A DNA stretch of 64,000 nt, taken from Hyunsoonleella aquatilis. Lineage in GTDB: Bacteria; Bacteroidota; Bacteroidia; Flavobacteriales; Flavobacteriaceae. Shown one piece after another: positions 33,560 to 42,746 of this stretch. The notes below the pieces were generated by a model. The model was not told the origin of the DNA. It made no database searches and saw only the letters and a list, made by a program, of their open reading frames with translations. The position numbers and the translations under genes were made by a program. Every line of letters starts with the position of its first letter. The first letter of the stretch is position 1. The stretch spans positions 372,001 to 436,000 of the forward strand of contig NZ_JACNMF010000001.1 of assembly GCF_014270105.1 (NCBI RefSeq), written 5' to 3'.

Positions 33560-33592
33560 AGACCTGTCAGGTTTTCAAAACCTGACAGGTCT
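33560..33592. repeat. Perfect 33-bp palindrome
   Basis: Arms AGACCTGTCAGGTTTT and AAAACCTGACAGGTCT (16 bases each) surround a single C. It lies nine bases after the DUF547 stop and 31 before the next start. As RNA it would form a very strong hairpin. Relatives lie at 28-49 (half) and 42474-42506 (imperfect, coding). Confidence 0.93.
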
Positions 33593-33623
33593 GAGAAAAA
33601 CCAATAAACCAAAAATTAAAACA

Positions 33624-34529
33624 ATGAAAAAGATAATAGCAGTATTAGTATTAATTACCATTTCGTTTAACGGATATTCCCAGGAAGATGATCAAGAAGA
33701 AAAGCGCAGTGTCATTCAAACCTATACCCCTTCAATTCTGTTGAAAAAAGGGCAGTGGGACATTAAATGGTTCAACAATTTATATACCGAAACCAAGGAT
33801 TTGTTTGGAAATCAGGAGGGTACTCAAAAACAGGATATTGCAAGAAAAACATTTTTTACCTCCTCAGTTGATATTTTTACCGGTGTCTCTGAAAACAACA
33901 ATTTCAACGTTGGTTTGTTATTTGAGATTCGATCTAATGCCATTGGAGGCAGAAATGCTCTAGATGTGTTTTCTTTTGATGGCGAAAGAGGGACAGCACG
34001 CTCAGGTTTAACATCGTTTGCACCGGCAATTAAATTTAACCCGATAAAAAGTGTGGGGAATTTCACTATTCAAACCGCATTTCATATTCCACTCATCGAT
34101 AATGAAACCGAGGATGGGGTGTTCTTGGACCAAGATGGATTCATTTTTCAAAATAGATTCTTCTACGATTACAGTTTTGCAGGTGGAGATTGGCAATTGT
34201 TTACTGAATTGAACACGGAATATAATTTTGGAGAGCAAGCAAGTTTTGCCTACAACAGTTTGCGCTTAACTCCAGGTGTGTTCTTGAGTTATTTTCCAAG
34301 CTCAAAGTTTACTGTACTTGGTTTGGTGCAACACCTTCAGTTGATTTCTTTTGGTGGCAATGACCAAGGGGCAAACGATTTTAATCAAAATGCGACTATT
34401 TTTGGAGGTGGTGCTAAATATCAATTAACAGACGAATTGAATATTGAATTTTTGTATTCCAATTTTGCCTTTGGTAAAGCCACTGGCTTGGGCCAAACCT
34501 TTAATATCGGTATAAGGGCGTTGTTCTAA
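33624..34529 (+). CDS. Outer-membrane beta-barrel protein, function unknown
   Basis: The ATG at 33624 gives 301 residues with a signal peptide ending SFNGYSQ. Upstream extension to 33525 would run through the palindrome and the DUF547 gene and is rejected. The mature protein consists of alternating amphipathic strands (FTIQTAFHIPLI, WQLFTELNTEYNFG, TVLGLVQHLQLISFGG) and ends FNIGIRALF with terminal Phe, typical of an outer-membrane barrel. No homologue of known role is recognised. Confidence 0.8.
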   Translation: MKKIIAVLVLITISFNGYSQEDDQEEKRSVIQTYTPSILLKKGQWDIKWFNNLYTETKDLFGNQEGTQKQDIARKTFFTSSVDIFTGVSENNNFNVGLLFEIRSNAIGGRNALDVFSFDGERGTARSGLTSFAPAIKFNPIKSVGNFTIQTAFHIPLIDNETEDGVFLDQDGFIFQNRFFYDYSFAGGDWQLFTELNTEYNFGEQASFAYNSLRLTPGVFLSYFPSSKFTVLGLVQHLQLISFGGNDQGANDFNQNATIFGGGAKYQLTDELNIEFLYSNFAFGKATGLGQTFNIGIRALF

Positions 34530-34580
34530 AAAACAAAACCCAAAAAATAGTAACTTAGGAGTTTTTATATTGCTATGTAA

Positions 34581-35588
34581 ATGCGATTATTTAAGCTCCT
34601 TTTTCTCATTTTATGTATCAGCCTGGAAGCTTGTACAGCGCAAAGCGACAAAATCAACGGCGTAAGCTTTGTGGCGGCCAATGCTGAGGTGTCTGAAGCT
34701 CATGTAAAACCTGTAGTGGATGTCAAGGCAAATTATGTTGCCATTATGCCTTTTGGATTTATTCGGGATTTGAAACACCCGAATATTGTTTACAATACCC
34801 ACAGGCAATGGTTTGGAGAGACAGCAAATGGAGCTCGGCAATATGTGGGTGAATTGAGAAAAAAGAATATTAAAATCATGCTGAAACCTCAGATTTGGGT
34901 GTGGCATGGCGAGTTCACTGGATTTATCGAAATGAATAATGAAACGGATTGGACCACTTTGGAAGCGTCGTATTCAAAATTCATTTTAGAGTATGCTCAG
35001 TTAGCGGAAGAGCTAAAAGTTGAAATATTTTGTATCGGCACCGAACTGGAGCGATTTATTAAACACAGACCAGAGTATTGGCATCAGTTGGTTTTGAAAA
35101 TAAGAAAAATGTACAAAGGAAAGTTGACGTATGCAGCTAATTGGGATGAGTTCAAACGCACGCCATTTTGGAATGAGATGGACTTTATTGGGATTGACGC
35201 CTATTTTCCCGTGAGCGACAGCAAAACTCCAACTTTAGAAGAGTGCTTGGAGGGCTGGAAACCCCATGTGAACATAATTCGTGAATTATCCGAGGCGGTC
35301 GATAAACCTGTATTGTTTACTGAATTCGGATACAGAAGTGTTGATTTTACTGGTAGAGAGCCCTGGAAAAGTGATAGAAATATGGGGGCTGTAAATTTAG
35401 AGGCCCAGGCCAATGCCACAAAGGCCCTGTTTAAAACCTTTTGGAAAGAAGACTGGTTTTCAGGCGGTTTTGTTTGGAAATGGTTTATTGACCACACAAA
35501 TGTTGGAGGAGAAAAAAATACAAGGTTCACTCCGCAGAATAAGCCTGCAGAAACTATTATAAAATACTATTTTAAGTCAAGCCGATGA
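34581..35588 (+). CDS. Lipoprotein glycoside hydrolase, GH113-like
   Basis: The signal ends in LEAC with lipid Cys18. The rest is a TIM barrel with the acid/base Glu in CIGTELE (near residue 154) and the nucleophile Glu in LFTEFGYRS (near 248), plus MLKPQIW and GIDAYFP strands. This arrangement resembles GH113 beta-mannanase-like hydrolases of clan GH-A. Substrate specificity is not certain. Its stop overlaps the next start by four bases. Confidence 0.8.
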   Translation: MRLFKLLFLILCISLEACTAQSDKINGVSFVAANAEVSEAHVKPVVDVKANYVAIMPFGFIRDLKHPNIVYNTHRQWFGETANGARQYVGELRKKNIKIMLKPQIWVWHGEFTGFIEMNNETDWTTLEASYSKFILEYAQLAEELKVEIFCIGTELERFIKHRPEYWHQLVLKIRKMYKGKLTYAANWDEFKRTPFWNEMDFIGIDAYFPVSDSKTPTLEECLEGWKPHVNIIRELSEAVDKPVLFTEFGYRSVDFTGREPWKSDRNMGAVNLEAQANATKALFKTFWKEDWFSGGFVWKWFIDHTNVGGEKNTRFTPQNKPAETIIKYYFKSSR

Positions 35589-36319
35589 GAAGTTTAATTA
35601 CACTATTATTTGTTAGTTTTTTAATGTCGTGCGTGTCCGATGATTCGGAATCCATCCTGTTTAATAATGAACATATTTTATCCGAATTCATTAGCGATAA
35701 AACCTTTAGCGAAAATGAAGTCATTGCTTGCTCGGCAAGTGATAATGAGGCGCCCGATTTGATTAATGTGTATTTCTATCCCGAAATGGGGTCAACAGAT
35801 TTTAGGCTTTACGAATCCTTTGCTGAGGATGGGAAAGATTTTTCTAAATATCAATTGGTGAATTTGAATTCCGAACCGTTATTTCAAGGCGCGATGCAAG
35901 TATTTAAAATCCGCTCCCAAAGTAAATGGTTTGTCGTAACTTTTGAATTGGATAACACTATTGAAATATCCACGCCCATTCGCTCAAAGGTGTTTTCGCA
36001 ACCAACCACTTGGAGCGATGTTGTATCCATTAATCAAGAAGAGTCACTAATGCCGGTATTTTCATGGGACATTAATTCCGTTGAAAACAATGCTATTTTC
36101 TTTCAAGTTATTGCAACTGAAGACCTTCAATTCCTATCCGGAACCTATACCCAAGAAAATAAATTCCAATATTATAATTTAAATAACGTAGTTTTGAATG
36201 TTACCCAAGGTACCCCACCAAATCTTGTAAAAGGTGAAACTTACGTATTTACATTGATGGACGTCAGCTTGGATAATTGGGTAAACGAGGTAATTATGAC
36301 CCCATTTGTGGCCGAATGA
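35585..36319 (+). CDS. Lipoprotein of unknown function
   Basis: 244 residues with lipobox FLMSC (Cys16) followed by an Asp/Ser-rich linker (VSDDSES). The remainder is beta-rich without any motif I recognise. It is coupled by four-base overlaps to the hydrolase upstream and the POTRA-barrel protein downstream, so all three probably act at the outer membrane. Confidence 0.72.
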   Translation: MRSLITLLFVSFLMSCVSDDSESILFNNEHILSEFISDKTFSENEVIACSASDNEAPDLINVYFYPEMGSTDFRLYESFAEDGKDFSKYQLVNLNSEPLFQGAMQVFKIRSQSKWFVVTFELDNTIEISTPIRSKVFSQPTTWSDVVSINQEESLMPVFSWDINSVENNAIFFQVIATEDLQFLSGTYTQENKFQYYNLNNVVLNVTQGTPPNLVKGETYVFTLMDVSLDNWVNEVIMTPFVAE

Positions 36320-37581
36320 TGAACAAAATCCTGTTTTTTGGTTTTCTTTTAGGTGTTTCTTTCTGTTTGAAGGCTCAGAACGCTATTGTTGCCGATGTAA
36401 AGGTTCAGGGCAACGAAAAATTGAAGACGTCTTTTATAAAAAAAATCGCTTCCATAAAAGCGGGTGATGTATTGGATTCCCTTCGGATTGATGCCGATAT
36501 AAAACTTTTAAAGCGACTGCCTTCCATATCCCATGCGTCGTATCAAGTATTTCTAGCTGAAGATGGCAAATACAACGTGTTTTATAACATCGAGGAAAAT
36601 TTCACCTTGATTCCTTCAGTCAATTTTTATACCACGGATAATGACGAATTTGCTTATCGCATTGGGCTTTACGAATTCAATACCTTTGGGAGAAATATCA
36701 TTTTTGGAGGTTTTTACCAGAAGGATGTTTACGATTCATACGCCATAAATTTTAGGGCACCATTTTTGTTTTCGAGGCATTTTGGACTCGCTGTGAATTA
36801 TCAGGATTTGACCACTCTGGAACCTGTGTTTTTTGATGACAGAACCGAAGACGATCAATATAAATACAATAATGAGAGCTATGAAATTTTAGGGCTGTAT
36901 CGCTTAAATTTCAATAATCGTTTTGAGTTGGGTGTGAATTATTTTACTGAGGATTACCAATTTAGAGGGGATAATGTGAATAACAGGCCCGAATTGAAGG
37001 TGCATAAATGGCTCTTAAAAGGCATTTACGAGTTCAATAACCTCGATTATTTTTACCAGTACGTTGACGGGTTTCGAAGTATTTTAAACCTGCAATACGT
37101 TACCTCAATGGACGCGATGTTGCCAGATTTTTTTATCGGATGGAACGATTTTTTCTATTTTAAAAGAATTGGGGAACGGGGCAATTGGGCCAATAGATTA
37201 CGAATGGGGTTATCTTCAAATGACGAAACGCCTTTTGCGCCATTTTCTGTTGATAATAATTTGAATGTCAGGGGTGTTGGGAACACCATCGATAGGGGTA
37301 CCGGGGTCGTCGTACTGAATACCGAATATCGACATACCCTGTATGAGAAAAACTGGTTTGTACTTCAGGGGAATGTGTTTGTTGATGCCGGTTCATGGCG
37401 CAATCCCGGTGGTGATTTTGGTGATTTTAGTAAGGCTGATAACGTTAAGGTGTATCCAGGATTGGGCCTGCGTTTTATCCATAAAAAAATCTATAATGCA
37501 ATCTTCAGGATAGATTATGGCTATGGTATCAGCGAAAATGCCACCAAAGGTTTTGTGTTTGGTATTGGGCAATATTTTTAA
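36316..37581 (+). CDS. POTRA-domain outer-membrane protein of the BamA/Omp85 type
   Basis: Starting at 36316 (MMNKI), overlapping the previous stop by four bases, the protein has 421 residues. A signal peptide is followed by one POTRA domain (IVADVKVQGNEKLKTSFIKKI...LKRLPSISHASYQVF) and then a 16-strand-type barrel with VRGVGNTIDRGTGVV (a variant of the VRGF/Y loop-6 motif region) and a C-terminal GIGQYF. This short one-POTRA form is distinct from BamA itself; it may be an assembly or transport pore for a surface protein. Confidence 0.85.
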   Translation: MMNKILFFGFLLGVSFCLKAQNAIVADVKVQGNEKLKTSFIKKIASIKAGDVLDSLRIDADIKLLKRLPSISHASYQVFLAEDGKYNVFYNIEENFTLIPSVNFYTTDNDEFAYRIGLYEFNTFGRNIIFGGFYQKDVYDSYAINFRAPFLFSRHFGLAVNYQDLTTLEPVFFDDRTEDDQYKYNNESYEILGLYRLNFNNRFELGVNYFTEDYQFRGDNVNNRPELKVHKWLLKGIYEFNNLDYFYQYVDGFRSILNLQYVTSMDAMLPDFFIGWNDFFYFKRIGERGNWANRLRMGLSSNDETPFAPFSVDNNLNVRGVGNTIDRGTGVVVLNTEYRHTLYEKNWFVLQGNVFVDAGSWRNPGGDFGDFSKADNVKVYPGLGLRFIHKKIYNAIFRIDYGYGISENATKGFVFGIGQYF

Positions 37582-37587
37582 AACATC

Positions 37588-40500
37588 CTATTCCAAAACG
37601 ATCACCAAATCATCAGAATTTACCATAATTCCAGTTTTTAAAACAATCTTTTTAACTGTGGCATCCGTTGTGGCCGTAATTGTAGTTTCCATCTTCATGG
37701 CTTCGATGATAAATAAAGGCTGGTTTTTTACAACTTTTTCACCGCGTTTTACCAGAATAGTGGATAGCATCCCTTGCAGAGGAGCCCCAATTTGATGCTC
37801 GTCGTCCTTATTGACCTTTACATTTTCCACTTTATCTATCTTGATTGAAGTGTCCTTGATTTGCACACTTCTGCCTTGTCCGTTTACTTTAAAATAAACG
37901 GTAACCATACCGTCATCATTAGGTTTGCCAATGGAGTCCAGGGTTACCAATAAGGTTTTTCCTTTATCTAAATGGACAATGATTTCCTCGCCTATGTCCA
38001 TGCCGTAAAAGAAATTTTTGGTGGGCAGGTTCATAAGATTGTCATATTTTAAATGCTTATTGTAAGCATCCGTAAACACCTTTGGATAAAGCTGATAGGA
38101 TAAGAAATCCGTAAAGTCTATATTTCTGCTTAAATCGTGTTCAAATATTTTTTTGAAGGCTTGATATTCCTTTTCAATATCTACCGGGGGCATGTGTGCA
38201 TTGGGTCTATCAGTATAAGGTTTTTGATCCTTCAGCACCAGTTTTTGAAGCTTTTTAGGGAATCCGCCTACTGGCTGTCCTAATTCGCCTTTAAACAGAT
38301 CCACCACCGATTGCGGAAATGAAATGCTGTCGCCACGCTCGATGACATCTTGAATAGATAAATTATTACTTACTAAATACTGGGCCATATCACCAACCAC
38401 TTTAGAGCTGGGGGTAACCTTGATTATATCGCCAAAAAGTTTGTTTACCTCTCCGTACATTTTGGTGATTTCATGAAAACGTGCCTCCAGTCCTAAACCT
38501 TGTGCCTGCGGTTTCAAATTTGAATATTGTCCTCCAGGTATTTCATGCTTGTAAACCTCTCCGGATCCTGCTTTTAACCCAGATTCAAAAGGATAATAAT
38601 ATTCCCTGACCGCCTCCCAATAATTAGAATATTCGTTTAGGGAATCTATGTTTATGTCGCTTGCCCTTTCGTGAAATTTCATCATCTCTACCAGTGAATT
38701 GAAGTTAGGTTGAGATGTTAAACCAGATAAACCGCCAAGGGCGACATCGACTACGTCAACACCAGCTTCAATAGCTTTTAAGTATGTTGCCGCCTGAATG
38801 GACGAAGTGTCATGGGTATGCAGATGGATGGGAATTTTCAATTCGGACTTTAATGCTGAAATAAGCTCGTAAGCGGCATAGGGCTTTAATAGGCCCGCCA
38901 TATCCTTTACGCCCAAAATATGGGCACCGGCTCCTTCAATTTCTTTGGCAAGATTTACATAATAGTTTAAGTTGTATTTTTTGTTATCAGGATTGAGAAT
39001 ATCATTAGTGTAACAAATGGAGCCCTCGGCCAAACCTTTCGTTCGAGTTCTCACATGTTCTATACAAGGGCCCAAGGATTTCATCCAGTTGAGCGAATCG
39101 AAAATCCTGAATACATCAACGCCGTTTTTCCAGGATTTTTCTACGAATTCACCTATAATATTATCTGAGTATGCCTTGTAGCCAACACCGTTGGAGCCTC
39201 TTATGAGCATCTGTAACAGTAGATTGGGCATAGCTTTTCGCAACAATCGCAGTCTTTCCCAAGGATTCTCTTGAAGAAAGCGTAGGCAAACATCAAATGT
39301 AGCACCGCCCCAAACTTCCATACTGAAAATATCAGAATGATTTTTGGCATAGCCTTCAGCTACTTTCAGCATGTCGAAGGTGCGCATTCTTGTAGCCAAT
39401 AAACTCTGGTGGGCATCGCGCATAGTGGTATCCGTAAAATGAATTTTCTTTTCATTTAATAACCATTGTGCAAACTTATCGGGTCCCATTTTGTTCAACA
39501 AGTCTTTAGTGCCTTCTGGGTATTGGGCATTGGCATCAAACTTGGGTACACTTGGTTTAACGAAGGTTTTATTAGGGTCCTTCTTTTTAACGTCAGGATT
39601 GCCGTTAACAATAACATCGCCTAAATAGGTAATCAATTTTGTTGCTCTGTTTCTGGGTGCTTTAAAGACGAATAAATCCGGGTTTGATTTTATAAAATTA
39701 ACCGTTACCAAGCCTTGTCTAAAGGTGCTGTGCTTTAGAATATTATCAAGAAAGGGCATGTTTGTTTTTACGCCTCGAATCCTGAATTCGGCCAATGCCC
39801 GGCGGATTTTTCTACTGGCACCATCAAGTGTCCGGCCATGTGCGGTAACTTTTACCAGCATAGAATCGAAAAAGGGCGATATTTTCGCGCCCTGATAAAT
39901 ACTACCAGCGTCTAATCGAATGCCAAACCCCGATGCACTTCTATAAGCGGAAACTGTGCCATAGTCCGGTTTAAAATCGTTTTGGGGGTCTTCCGTAGTT
40001 ACACGACATTGAAGGGCAAATCCATTAATTTTTAAAGATTCTTGGTTTGGTATTTTTATTTGTTCATCTGATAGTCTGTAACCCCCGGCAATAAAAAGTT
40101 GTGTTTTTATCAAATCAATGTTGGTAATAACTTCCGTTACAGTATGCTCTACCTGTACCCTTGGGTTGACTTCAATAAAGTATATGTCATCATCTTCTAC
40201 TAAAAATTCTACAGTACCAATGTTGTTATAGTTTACTGCTTTGCAAATTTTTATGGCATAGTCGTACAATGCTTGTTTGGTTTCGTCCTTCAAACCATAG
40301 GAGGGTGCAAACTCAATCACTTTTTGGTAGCGCCTCTGCACGGAGCAATCCCTTTCAAATAAATGCACCATGTTTCCATGACTATCTGCAACTATCTGTA
40401 TTTCAATGTGCTTTGGGTTTTCAACAAATTTTTCTAAAAACACAGTATCGTCGCCAAAGGCATTCAATGCCTCTCGTTTACTCTCGTTATATGCTTTTCT

Positions 40501-41037
40501 CAGTTCTTCTTCTTCCCTGATGACTCGCATCCCACGACCGCCACCACCAGACGACGCTTTTAACATAATAGGATAACCAATTTTTTCTGCTTCAGAAATG
40601 GCAACCTCTATATTTTTTAGGGGTTTTTCGTTGCTCCTAATGATCGGAATATTATTATCAACAGCAACTTGTTTTGCCGTAATTTTATCGCCCAAAGCCT
40701 TTAGAACAGACACATTTGGGCCAATAAAAATAATTCCGTTGTCTTTACAGGCTTTTGCGAAATTAGCATTTTCGGATAAAAATCCATATCCGGGATGAAT
40801 GGCATCTGCACCGTTATCAAGAGCAATTTTTATAATGGCACTTATATCCAAATAAGGTTTTAGAGGTTCATTGTCTTCACCGATTTGGTAGGATTCGTCC
40901 GATTTGTACCTGTGGAGGGAATATCGGTCTTCATAAGTGTAAATACCAATAGTTTTTAAATTGATTTCTGTGCAGGCCCTAAAAATTCTAATAGCGATTT
41001 CGCCACGATTGGCAACGAGTACTTTTTTGATTTCCAA
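37588..41037 (-). CDS. pyc: Pyruvate carboxylase
   Basis: Converts pyruvate and bicarbonate to oxaloacetate with ATP, replenishing the TCA cycle. The single 1149-residue chain shows all domains in order. Biotin carboxylase: KVLVANRGEIAIRIFRA at the N-terminus and KASSGGGGRGMR near 160-171. Carboxyltransferase: DTTMRDAHQSLLATR near 545-560. Biotin carrier: IIEAMKMETT near the C-terminus with biotinyl Lys1115. Length agrees with the full single-chain form. It is monocistronic and convergent with the POTRA-barrel gene, six bases apart. Confidence 0.97.
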   Translation of the reverse strand: MEIKKVLVANRGEIAIRIFRACTEINLKTIGIYTYEDRYSLHRYKSDESYQIGEDNEPLKPYLDISAIIKIALDNGADAIHPGYGFLSENANFAKACKDNGIIFIGPNVSVLKALGDKITAKQVAVDNNIPIIRSNEKPLKNIEVAISEAEKIGYPIMLKASSGGGGRGMRVIREEEELRKAYNESKREALNAFGDDTVFLEKFVENPKHIEIQIVADSHGNMVHLFERDCSVQRRYQKVIEFAPSYGLKDETKQALYDYAIKICKAVNYNNIGTVEFLVEDDDIYFIEVNPRVQVEHTVTEVITNIDLIKTQLFIAGGYRLSDEQIKIPNQESLKINGFALQCRVTTEDPQNDFKPDYGTVSAYRSASGFGIRLDAGSIYQGAKISPFFDSMLVKVTAHGRTLDGASRKIRRALAEFRIRGVKTNMPFLDNILKHSTFRQGLVTVNFIKSNPDLFVFKAPRNRATKLITYLGDVIVNGNPDVKKKDPNKTFVKPSVPKFDANAQYPEGTKDLLNKMGPDKFAQWLLNEKKIHFTDTTMRDAHQSLLATRMRTFDMLKVAEGYAKNHSDIFSMEVWGGATFDVCLRFLQENPWERLRLLRKAMPNLLLQMLIRGSNGVGYKAYSDNIIGEFVEKSWKNGVDVFRIFDSLNWMKSLGPCIEHVRTRTKGLAEGSICYTNDILNPDNKKYNLNYYVNLAKEIEGAGAHILGVKDMAGLLKPYAAYELISALKSELKIPIHLHTHDTSSIQAATYLKAIEAGVDVVDVALGGLSGLTSQPNFNSLVEMMKFHERASDINIDSLNEYSNYWEAVREYYYPFESGLKAGSGEVYKHEIPGGQYSNLKPQAQGLGLEARFHEITKMYGEVNKLFGDIIKVTPSSKVVGDMAQYLVSNNLSIQDVIERGDSISFPQSVVDLFKGELGQPVGGFPKKLQKLVLKDQKPYTDRPNAHMPPVDIEKEYQAFKKIFEHDLSRNIDFTDFLSYQLYPKVFTDAYNKHLKYDNLMNLPTKNFFYGMDIGEEIIVHLDKGKTLLVTLDSIGKPNDDGMVTVYFKVNGQGRSVQIKDTSIKIDKVENVKVNKDDEHQIGAPLQGMLSTILVKRGEKVVKNQPLFIIEAMKMETTITATTDATVKKIVLKTGIMVNSDDLVIVLE

Positions 41038-41177
41038 TGAATTGTTGATTTTGGTGGTTTAGTTATTTGCAACTAAATATACTTAAAGTCTGTAGAATAA
41101 TGGAATATATGCTCTATAAATTCTTTTTTTTAATCTTAATTTGATTTACGTATGAATGTTTATTTTTTAGAAACTAC

Positions 41178-41185
41178 TAGCTTTG
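41178..41185 (+). promoter_or_regulatory. Bacteroidota -7 box for the phosphoesterase gene
   Basis: TAGCTTTG matches TAnnTTTG and ends 17 bases before the ATG at 41203, predicting a near-leaderless message. It lies in the 165-base divergent gap with pyc. Confidence 0.4.
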
Positions 41186-41202
41186 TGGAAAAATGAAACA
41201 GC

Positions 41203-41934
41203 ATGAGGATATTTGCAATAGGAGACATTCACGGTGGCCTAAAAGCGTTGGTTGAACTTTTAAACAAACTGCAAATCAAGGAGGAAGACCGCCTAATTTT
41301 TATGGGAGATTACGTGGATGGCTGGAGCGAATCTGCTCAAGTGGTTCAGTTTTTAATTGAACTATCCGAAAAGTTCGAATGTATCTTCATCAAAGGTAAC
41401 CATGACGTTTGGTGCGAGGAGTGGTTGCGCGATGGCGATGTCAATAAAGTTTGGTATATGCATGGCGGAAAGGAAACCATGGAAAGCTATGAAGGTTTTA
41501 GCGATGCCCAAAAAACAAAGCATTTAGCATTTTTTGAAAATCTAAAAATGTTCCATTTGGATGAAGAAAACCGATTGTTTCTTCACGCAGGTTTTACTTC
41601 AATGCACGGTGTGGAAAAAGAAGTGTTCAAAACCACTTTGTATTTTGACCGTACCCTTTGGGAAATGGCACTCACAATGGATAAACGCATTGAAAAGAAT
41701 TCCGAACTATATCCAAAGAGGCTCACCCATTACAATGAAATCTACATTGGGCACACACCAACCATCAACTACAAACGCTACGAACCAATGAACGCCATAA
41801 ACGTCTGGAATATCGATACGGGTGCTGCCTTTTTTGGCCCGCTTTCAGCCATAAATATTGACACGAAAGAGGTTTTTCAAAGCGATGTGGTGAAAGATTT
41901 GTATCCCGATGAAATGGGAAGAAACCGCTCTTAG
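41203..41934 (+). CDS. PPP-type metallophosphoesterase
   Basis: A 243-residue cytoplasmic phosphoesterase of the PPP Ser/Thr phosphatase/Ap4A hydrolase group. Metal ligands: GDIHG (7-11), GDYVD (35-39), GNHD (65-68), and YIGHTP for the last His. Substrate, phosphoprotein or dinucleotide, cannot be chosen. Its stop codon interlocks with that of the convergent arsenosugar glycosyltransferase in TTAG (41931-41934). Confidence 0.9.
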   Translation: MRIFAIGDIHGGLKALVELLNKLQIKEEDRLIFMGDYVDGWSESAQVVQFLIELSEKFECIFIKGNHDVWCEEWLRDGDVNKVWYMHGGKETMESYEGFSDAQKTKHLAFFENLKMFHLDEENRLFLHAGFTSMHGVEKEVFKTTLYFDRTLWEMALTMDKRIEKNSELYPKRLTHYNEIYIGHTPTINYKRYEPMNAINVWNIDTGAAFFGPLSAINIDTKEVFQSDVVKDLYPDEMGRNRS

Positions 41935-42668
41935 GCGTTTACCAAATTTTCTTTGTAGTAACAAATCAGTTCCTGTGCCGAGGCACCCATCCTATTTTTT
42001 AAATGGATACGCCAAAAATGATATTGGGTTTTCCATATGCCATGTTTTCGATAGCATCTTGCCGAAGTTGTTAACCATTTAGGTATGACAACAAACTGCT
42101 TTTTTTGATACAGTTTTTTAATTAAATCGTTGTCTTCGTAAATGGTGAAGTTTTCATCGTAGCCACCAATGTCATTAAATAGTTTACGGGTAATAAACTG
42201 GCTTTGGTCACCGCCTCGGCATGCACGAAAGGGCAGGGCAGTTAACCAACCTGCCAATTTTAACCACCAATGGTCGCTATCGAAACGCATTCTAAAACAG
42301 CCTGCTGGCTTGTCTTTTTCAACTGCTTCAACAATAAATTGGTCAAAATATTTTGGGGGATAGGAATCAGCATGCAAAAAGTAAAGTACATTGCCCGTAG
42401 CATGTTTTGCTCCGGTATTCATTTGTTTGGGGCGTCCTTTTTCGGAATGGATGAGTTTAATTTTTGAGCCATTAGACCTCACAGGTTTTAAAAACTTGTG
42501 AGGCCTAAAAGAAGAAATCTTGTTCAAAGTACCATCGGAACTACCACCGTCTGAAATAATAATTTCCAAGTCATTCGCATTAAATGCATTTTCAATGAGA
42601 TGATGCAACAGTTTTTTTATGTTGCTAGCTTCGTTTAAAACAGGTATGATGATTGATAATTTGTTCAT
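41931..42668 (-). CDS. Arsenosugar-cluster glycosyltransferase (TIGR04283 type) with translated palindrome
   Basis: A 245-residue GT2 enzyme: LSIIIPVLNEASNI, IISDGGSSDGT, LHADSYPP, and CRGGDQSQFITR are all signatures of the GT2 group linked to arsenosugar loci. A 33-bp palindromic repeat (42474-42506) is read in frame near residues 55-65 (about RPHKFLKPVRS), between the DGGSSDGT motif and the KGRPKQMNTGA block, where related enzymes have a short loop. It is the distal gene of the cluster, separated from DUF547 by a repeat. Confidence 0.85.
   Translation of the reverse strand: MNKLSIIIPVLNEASNIKKLLHHLIENAFNANDLEIIISDGGSSDGTLNKISSFRPHKFLKPVRSNGSKIKLIHSEKGRPKQMNTGAKHATGNVLYFLHADSYPPKYFDQFIVEAVEKDKPAGCFRMRFDSDHWWLKLAGWLTALPFRACRGGDQSQFITRKLFNDIGGYDENFTIYEDNDLIKKLYQKKQFVVIPKWLTTSARCYRKHGIWKTQYHFWRIHLKNRMGASAQELICYYKENLVNA
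42474..42506. repeat. Imperfect 33-bp palindrome inside a glycosyltransferase gene
   Basis: Arms AGACCTCACAGGTTTT and AAAACTTGTGAGGCCT around a single A show the same 16+1+16 architecture as the perfect palindrome at 33560-33592. The arms pair with a few compensating or wobble changes. It is entirely coding on the minus strand. Confidence 0.85.
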
Positions 42669-42682
42669 TTAAAAAAATTTTT

Positions 42683-42740
42683 GTCATTCTGAACTCGATT
42701 CAGAATCTATATGAGATACTGAAATAAATTCAGGATGACG
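42683..42740. repeat. Intergenic GTCATTCTGAA...TTCAGGATGAC inverted repeat
   Basis: A 58-base element whose ends GTCATTCTGAA and TTCAGGATGAC are inverted repeats with one mismatch. It also contains two nested GAA/TTC hairpins (TCGATTCAGAATCT; GATACTGAAATAAATTCAG). It fills most of the 78-base gap between DUF547 and the glycosyltransferase, so it is probably transcribed within the cluster. Confidence 0.85.
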
Positions 42741-42746
42741 CTAGTG

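Noticed and set aside
33525-33623. Extension of the outer-membrane protein across the palindrome
   Set aside because: It would place the 33-bp palindrome and the end of DUF547 in the protein and hide a good signal peptide that begins at 33624.
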